Under the pieces are notes generated by a model. That model had not been told where the DNA came from, searched no databases, and saw only the letters and a list, made by a program, of their open reading frames with translations. Below, in pieces: positions 59,575-64,000 of a stretch of 64,000 nucleotides of DNA. The stretch comes from Caulobacter radicis (GTDB lineage: Bacteria > Pseudomonadota > Alphaproteobacteria > Caulobacterales > Caulobacteraceae): positions 1 through 64,000 of the forward strand of contig NZ_QDKO01000012.1 in the NCBI RefSeq assembly GCF_003094615.1, given 5' to 3'. Both the position numbers and the translations under genes were made by a program. Numbering within the stretch: position 1 is the stretch's first letter; the number at the start of each line of letters is the position of its first letter.

Positions 59575-60827
59575 GCGGCCGGATCCGCATCGTCGGCGGC
59601 GGCCTGACCGGGATCATGGCCGCCTTCGAGGCCCATCGCCTGGGCTGGCGGAACATCGAGCTGCACGAACGCTTCGACGCCCTGGGCGGCGTGGCCCGCC
59701 CCAAGGTCGTCAGCAGCGCGGAGATGCGCGACGGCTGCGTCTATTTCGGCCCCGAGGGCGACGCCCTGCTCGAACGCCTGAAGGCGCAAGGGGCGACCTT
59801 CGAGACCTTCGACAACCGCTTCGGCTCGCTCAGCCTCGACGGCGCGGGCAAGCGCGTCTTCACCTGGGACTTCGGCGGTCCGGCCGTCGACTGCGCCAGC
59901 CTGCGCATCGCCCGGCCGGCCGGCGACAGCCTGGCCGACCGCATCGCCGCCTACCCCTCGCCGATCACCGAGACCCTGACCGAATACTGCCGCTGGCACC
60001 TGGACGCCGACCTTTCCGCCGTGCACGGCGAGGCGGCCATTCCGCTGGCCATCAACCGGGTCTATCCGGCCGGCGCCGAGACCCCGGCCCTGGTCGCGCT
60101 CAAGGCCTCGAACGAATGGGCCGACGAGCTGTACGGCGTGCCGCGCGGCCTGTCGGGCCGCACCGCCAACGTCACCGCCAGCCTGCCGGCCGGCGGCTTC
60201 ACGGCCCTGTTCGAGACCTGCCGCCGGTCGCTGGAGGCCCTGGGCGTCGACATCCGCTTCGAGAGCCTGATCTCGCCCCGTCAGGTGATGGCCGAGCACG
60301 CGGCCGGCGATACCGTGGTCTGGGCCGCCAATCCGACGCCGCTGTTCAAGCCCATGGGCCTTTCGACTCCGTCGCTGGTGAAGAAGAGCTTCTTCACCTA
60401 CGTCTTCGAGGCGGATTTCGACGGCCCCTGCCCGGTCTATGTCCAGAACTTCACGGCCAAGGGCGACTGCTTCCGGGCCTATCTGTACGAGAGCGGCGGC
60501 AAGACCCTGGTGGTGGCCGAGTGCGTGCGCGAGGCCGACCTGCGCGCCCTGCCCGGCGAGATCCGCGGCCTGCTGTCGGGCTTCGGATCGCTGAAGACCG
60601 GCGCCTTGCTGCACTCGGGCGCCCAGCCGCGCTGGATCTATCATTCGCGCGACGCCATCGCCGGCCTGGCGGCCCTGCGTGAAAAGCTGACCGAGCGCTT
60701 CGGGCCGTCCTTCGTCTGCGGCGCCTGGGAGCCCTACGGCAAGAGCGCCAAGCTGGCCGAGGTGGACGCCGCCCTGGCGCTGGCCCGCGCCACGCCCGCC
60801 GCCGATGGCCTGGCATTGGCCGGATGA
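59571..60827 (+). CDS. FAD-dependent oxidoreductase/mutase-like protein in glycan cluster
   Basis: 418 residues from GTG 59571. N-terminal dinucleotide motif IRIVGGGLTGIMAAFEAHRL (about 5-24), then ELHERFDALGGVARPKVVSS, in the style of amine oxidases or UDP-galactopyranose mutases. The middle has LPAGGFTALFETCRRSLEAL, and the end FGPSFVCGAWEPYGKSAKLA. It may oxidise or isomerise a sugar intermediate. Start overlaps the methyltransferase stop, and its own stop overlaps wbqC's start (ATGA), so the three form a tightly coupled unit. Confidence 0.8.
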   Translation: MSGRIRIVGGGLTGIMAAFEAHRLGWRNIELHERFDALGGVARPKVVSSAEMRDGCVYFGPEGDALLERLKAQGATFETFDNRFGSLSLDGAGKRVFTWDFGGPAVDCASLRIARPAGDSLADRIAAYPSPITETLTEYCRWHLDADLSAVHGEAAIPLAINRVYPAGAETPALVALKASNEWADELYGVPRGLSGRTANVTASLPAGGFTALFETCRRSLEALGVDIRFESLISPRQVMAEHAAGDTVVWAANPTPLFKPMGLSTPSLVKKSFFTYVFEADFDGPCPVYVQNFTAKGDCFRAYLYESGGKTLVVAECVREADLRALPGEIRGLLSGFGSLKTGALLHSGAQPRWIYHSRDAIAGLAALREKLTERFGPSFVCGAWEPYGKSAKLAEVDAALALARATPAADGLALAG

Positions 60828-61531
60828 GCGCCGCCTCGCCCCCGAAGACGGCGGCGATCATGCAGCCGACCTATCTGCCGTATCTCGGCTATTTCCAGCT
60901 GATGGCGGCCAGCGACGTCTTCGTCTTCCTCGACGACGTGCAGTTCGCCCGCCGCTCGTGGCAGTCGCGCAACCGGATCCTCACCGCCCAGGGCGAGCTG
61001 ATGCTGACGGTCCCGGTCAGAAAGCACGACCGCGACACGCCGATCCACGCCATCCGCATCGACGACAGCCAGACCTGGCGCGACAAGCACCTGGCCGCCA
61101 TCCGCCACGCCTATGGCAAGCGGCCGTTCTTCGCCGAGGGCTTCGCCTTCGTCTCCGAACAGCTGGCCCGCGAACCCGACGGCGCTCTGGCCGACCTGAC
61201 CTGCGGCCTGGCCCAGGCCGCGGCGATGCGGATCGGGATCCAGACCCGTTTCGTCCGCGCCTCGAGCCTGAACGCGGCGGGCGCCCGGTCCGAGCATCTG
61301 CTGGCCATCTGCCGCGCGGTCGAGGCCGCCGAGTACGTCTCGCCGACCGGATCGGCCGACTACATGGAAGAGGACGGCGTCTTCGCCGCCGCCGGCTTTC
61401 CGGTCCGCTTCAAGCCCTGCCGCATGACCGAGTATCCGCAGGGCCGGCCCGAGTTCACGCCCTATATGGGCTTCGTCGACGCCCTGATGAACGTCGGCTG
61501 GGACGGGCTGAAGGCCCTGGTCGCCCCCTAG
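60824..61531 (+). CDS. WbqC-family protein
   Basis: 235 residues. WbqC signature MQPTYLPYLGYFQLMAASDV near the N-terminus, VFLDDVQFARRSWQSRNRIL, and VPVRKHDRDTPIHAIRIDDS. WbqC proteins occur in O-antigen and other glycan clusters and are related to amide/acyl transfer enzymes; function is not firmly known. The end overlaps by four bases with the convergent pseI stop. Confidence 0.9.
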   Translation: MSAASPPKTAAIMQPTYLPYLGYFQLMAASDVFVFLDDVQFARRSWQSRNRILTAQGELMLTVPVRKHDRDTPIHAIRIDDSQTWRDKHLAAIRHAYGKRPFFAEGFAFVSEQLAREPDGALADLTCGLAQAAAMRIGIQTRFVRASSLNAAGARSEHLLAICRAVEAAEYVSPTGSADYMEEDGVFAAAGFPVRFKPCRMTEYPQGRPEFTPYMGFVDALMNVGWDGLKALVAP

Positions 61532-62586
61532 CCGCCCACCATGTCCCAGGCCAGAGGCTCGCCGCGGGTCAGGGCGCGGGCGGCGGGACGGCCCAGCACC
61601 TTGTCGAGATCCGCCGGTGGCAGACCGTTGCCCGGACGCACGGAGCGGACATTGTCGCGGGTCAGGACCGCGCCGGCCGGCACGTCGGCGGTGACGTAGA
61701 GCGAGCGGCGAAACAGCAAGGACCCTTGCTCGGCGCCCAGCACGTCGTAGTGGGCGCGGCCCAGCGAGGCCCAGGCGTTCTTCGTGTCGTCGACCAGGGC
61801 CTTGAACTCGGCCGGCTCCAGGCTGAAGGCGGCGTCGGGGCCGCCGTCGGCGCGGGCCAGGGTGAAGTGCTTTTCGACCGCGCAGGCGCCGACCGACACC
61901 GCCGCCACCGAGGCGGCCGTGCCCGGCGTGTGGTCCGACAGGCCGATCGGGCAGCCGAAGCGGGCGGCCATGTCGGCCACGGTCCGCACATTGGCGTCGG
62001 CGAAGGTGGCCGGATAGCTGGAGACGCAGTGCAGAAGCAGCACGCCCGGCGCGCCGGCTTCCAGGGCCGTGTTCCGCGCGGTCTCGATCTCGGCCAGGTT
62101 CGCCATGCCGGTCGAGATGATCAGCGGCTTGCCCCGAGCGGCCGCATAGCGGATCAGCGGCAAGTCGACGGCCTCGAACGAAGCGATCTTGTAGGCGGGG
62201 GCGTCGAGGCCCGCGAGCAGGTCGACCGCCGTCTCGTCGAACGGGCTGGAGAAGATGGTCACGCCACGCTTGCGGGCCCGTTCGAAGATGGCCGCGTGCC
62301 ACTCGAACGGGGTGTGGGCCTCTTCGTAGAGCTCGTACAGGCTGCGCCCGTCCCACAGGCCGCCGTGGATCTTGAACTCGGGCCGGTCGACGTCGAGCGT
62401 GATGGTGTCGGCGGTGTAGGTCTGGATCTTGATGGCGTCGCAGCCGGTGTCGGCGGCGGCGTCGACCATCTCAAGGCAGCGGTCGAGGCTGCCGTTGTGG
62501 TTCCCCGACAGCTCGCAGATCACGTAGGGCGGATGGTCCGCGCCGATCTTGCGGCCGGCGATCTCGATTTCGGGCGAAGCGGTCAT
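61528..62586 (-). CDS. pseI: Pseudaminic acid synthase
   Basis: 352 residues of the NeuB family. It condenses a 6-deoxy-di-N-acetyl hexose with phosphoenolpyruvate to make pseudaminic acid. Conserved: YVICELSGNHNGSLDRCLEM (about 21-40), AIKIQTYTADTITLDVDRPE, the IFSSPFDETAVDLLA and PAYKIASFEAVDLPLI blocks, GLSDHTPG and EKHFTLARADGGPDAAFSLE. A SAF domain follows at the C-terminus (VRPGNGLPPADLDKVLGRPA). These blocks favour PseI over sialic acid synthase. In Caulobacter pseudaminic acid decorates flagellin. The open frame extends 109 codons upstream into the glycine-zipper gene; the ATG at 62586 matches the family. Confidence 0.9.
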   Translation of the reverse strand: MTASPEIEIAGRKIGADHPPYVICELSGNHNGSLDRCLEMVDAAADTGCDAIKIQTYTADTITLDVDRPEFKIHGGLWDGRSLYELYEEAHTPFEWHAAIFERARKRGVTIFSSPFDETAVDLLAGLDAPAYKIASFEAVDLPLIRYAAARGKPLIISTGMANLAEIETARNTALEAGAPGVLLLHCVSSYPATFADANVRTVADMAARFGCPIGLSDHTPGTAASVAAVSVGACAVEKHFTLARADGGPDAAFSLEPAEFKALVDDTKNAWASLGRAHYDVLGAEQGSLLFRRSLYVTADVPAGAVLTRDNVRSVRPGNGLPPADLDKVLGRPAARALTRGEPLAWDMVGG

Positions 62587-62641
62587 GGGCGGAAACTCAC
62601 GCGGTTTGTTGCCTATTAACCCTGAAATCGTGGACGAGCCG

Positions 62642-62938
62642 TCAATCCCCGCCACCGCCGCCGTCGCCCCCGCAGCTTCCGCCGTCCGACGACGAGCCGC
62701 AGTCCGACGAGGAGGAGGAGGAGCTGTCGGAATAGTGGGTCGAGCCGCTGTCGCCGCCGTCGCCCTTCTTGCCGCCGGCCTTGGCCTCGGCGGGCTTGGC
62801 CACCTGCAGCGCCGAGCCCAGGCCCCCGCCGATGGCGATGCCCACGCCGATGCCGATCGCCAGGTTGTCGAGGGCCAAGCCCAGCGCGACCCCGATCGCC
62901 GTCCCGATGCCAATACCGATCGTCAGTCCGCCCTTCAT
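62642..62938 (-). CDS. Glycine-zipper membrane protein with Ser/Gly-rich tail
   Basis: 98 residues from ATG 62938: MKGGLTIGIGIGTAIGVALG and LAIGIGVGIAIGGGLGSALQ form two glycine-zipper helices. These are followed by a charged linker and a low-complexity tail of Ser, Asp and Gly (DSSSSSSSDCGSSSDGGSCG) with two cysteines. It resembles small surface or membrane proteins of unknown function. The upstream 31 codons of the frame are antisense to the trxB start. It is 55 bases upstream of pseI on the same strand. Confidence 0.7.
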   Translation of the reverse strand: MKGGLTIGIGIGTAIGVALGLALDNLAIGIGVGIAIGGGLGSALQVAKPAEAKAGGKKGDGGDSGSTHYSDSSSSSSSDCGSSSDGGSCGGDGGGGGD

Positions 62939-62990
62939 GGTGTCCCCAAAGCCATCGCAACGACGCGGAATCGACACTATATGTTCGCCC

Positions 62991-64000
62991 ATGTCCACTA
63001 CCGCTCCCCGCCAGACGCGCTGCCTGATCATCGGTTCGGGCCCCGCCGGCTACACCGCCGCCATCTATGCCGCCCGCGCGCTGCTCAAGCCCGTGCTCAT
63101 CGCCGGCATCCAGCCGGGCGGCCAGCTGACCATCACGACCGACGTCGAGAACTATCCGGGCTTCGCCGACGTCATCCAGGGCCCCTGGCTGATGGACCAG
63201 ATGCGCGCCCAGGCCGAGCACGTGGGCACCGAGTTCGTCAGCGACATCGTCACCAGCGTCGACCTGTCCAAGCGCCCGTTCGTGGTCAAGACCGACAGCG
63301 GCCAGGACTGGATCGCCGAGACGATCATCATCGCCACCGGCGCCCAGGCCAAGTGGCTGGGCCTGGAGAGCGAGAGCAAGTTCCAGGGCTTTGGCGTCAG
63401 CGCCTGCGCCACCTGCGACGGCTTCTTCTATCGCAACAAGGAAGTCGTGGTGGTCGGCGGCGGCAACACCGCCGTCGAGGAAGCCCTGTTCCTGACCAGC
63501 TTCGCCAGCAAGGTCACCCTGGTGCACCGCAAGGACGAGCTGCGGGCCGAGAAGATCCTGCAGGAGCGCCTGCTGGCCCATCCGAAGGTCGAGGTTGTCT
63601 GGGACAGCGTCATCGACGAGGTCGTCGGCGACAGCGATCCCCAAAATGGACAACCTGCGGGCGTCACCGGCGTGCGCCTGAAGAACATCAAGACCGGCGA
63701 ATTCACCGAGCTGAAGACCGACGGCGTGTTCATCGCCATCGGCCACGCCCCGTCGTCGGAACTGTTCGCCGGCCAGCTGGAAGTCGGCCCCGGCGGCTAC
63801 CTGAAGGTCAAGCCGGGCACGGCCTCGACGGCCATCGAAGGCGTCTACGCCGCCGGCGACGTCACCGACGACGTCTACCGCCAGGCCGTGACCGCCGCCG
63901 GCATGGGCTGCATGGCCGCCCTGGAGGCGGTGCGGTTCCTGGCCGAGGAAGACCACAGACAAGCCCACCACCCGATCAGCCACGCCGAGGCCAACGAGAT
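62991..64000 (+). CDS. trxB: Thioredoxin reductase, C-terminus cut by window edge
   Basis: Reads open from ATG 62991 (MSTTAPRQTRCLIIGSGPAG) to the end of the window, about 336 codons. FAD motif GSGPAGYTAAIYAARA, redox-active CATC in GVSACATCDGFFYR (about 141-144), NADPH motif VVVVGGGNTAVEEALFLTSF, and the C-terminal FAD block GVYAAGDVTDDVYRQAVTAA. It reduces thioredoxin with NADPH in the cytosol. Only the last few codons appear to be missing, since the family ends shortly after. Divergent from the glycine-zipper gene, 52 bases apart. Confidence 0.96.
   Translation, partial: MSTTAPRQTRCLIIGSGPAGYTAAIYAARALLKPVLIAGIQPGGQLTITTDVENYPGFADVIQGPWLMDQMRAQAEHVGTEFVSDIVTSVDLSKRPFVVKTDSGQDWIAETIIIATGAQAKWLGLESESKFQGFGVSACATCDGFFYRNKEVVVVGGGNTAVEEALFLTSFASKVTLVHRKDELRAEKILQERLLAHPKVEVVWDSVIDEVVGDSDPQNGQPAGVTGVRLKNIKTGEFTELKTDGVFIAIGHAPSSELFAGQLEVGPGGYLKVKPGTASTAIEGVYAAGDVTDDVYRQAVTAAGMGCMAALEAVRFLAEEDHRQAHHPISHAEANE

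Noticed and set aside
57057-62586. Complete pseudaminic acid pathway
   Set aside because: Only pseI is convincingly present; PseB, PseC, PseH, PseG and PseF are not all recognisable here, so the pathway must be completed elsewhere.
62616-63983. 455-codon minus-strand frame at the right edge
   Set aside because: It is the complement of trxB, which has all expected motifs and simply runs off the window without a stop.

Overview
The window is about 68% G+C, gene-dense chromosomal DNA from an alphaproteobacterium, almost certainly the Caulobacteraceae (Caulobacter or a close relative). Support comes from the divided str/rplKAJL-rpoBC cluster, the LexA-controlled imuA-imuB-dnaE2 cassette with a GTTC-N7-GTTC box, a DnaG lacking most zinc ligands, a TPR-glycosyltransferase of the flagellin-modification type, pseudaminic acid synthase, and many paired GC-rich palindromic repeats. 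Family assignments rest on reading the translated sequence; no database search was possible.

Layout. 1-29168 (mostly minus strand) is the translation/transcription block in transcription order tRNA-Trp, secE, nusG, rplK, rplA, rplJ, rplL, rpoB, rpoC, rpsL, rpsG, fusA, tuf (cut by the window edge). It is broken by unrelated genes: a DUF5675-like gene between nusG and rplK; a vapBC toxin-antitoxin pair, a flavoprotein and a VOC protein between rplA and rplJ; a GH31 glucosidase and a TPR-glycosyltransferase between rplL and rpoB; and a lipoprotein, a chemoreceptor, an S9 peptidase and a TonB-like protein between rpoC and rpsL. Promoter-like hexamers and intrinsic terminators suggest the block is several transcription units. 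29400-36661 holds a small disordered protein, a lipoprotein, ferredoxin-NADP reductase, a divergent MFS exporter/AraC regulator pair, moeA and a membrane-bound nucleotide-sugar dehydratase.

36838-42836 is the SOS mutagenesis cassette (imuA, imuB, dnaE2, minus strand). Palindromic repeats lie between imuB and dnaE2 and, in frame, inside both coding sequences. 43083-49524 has a PAS-GAF-HWE kinase with a receiver domain, a 2-oxoglutarate dioxygenase overlapping a group III truncated hemoglobin, a BON-domain protein and dnaG. 49855-53492 is a compact run of small membrane and hypothetical genes ending in an HPP-CBS protein. Then follow a glutathione transferase, a second chemoreceptor preceded by a small membrane protein, and greA. 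57057-62586 is a probable glycan cluster (ELM1-like, SpsF-like, methyltransferase, FAD protein, WbqC, PseI). A glycine-zipper protein and trxB (cut at the right edge) close the window.

The most distinctive feature is the palindromic repeat population. Copies mostly occur as head-to-head pairs. Each copy has a conserved outer G/C hairpin and an inner hairpin whose sequence differs between copies while staying palindromic. Three genes (imuB, dnaE2 and the TPR-glycosyltransferase) encode repeat-derived peptide, and one repeat appears to supply the dnaE2 ribosome binding site.
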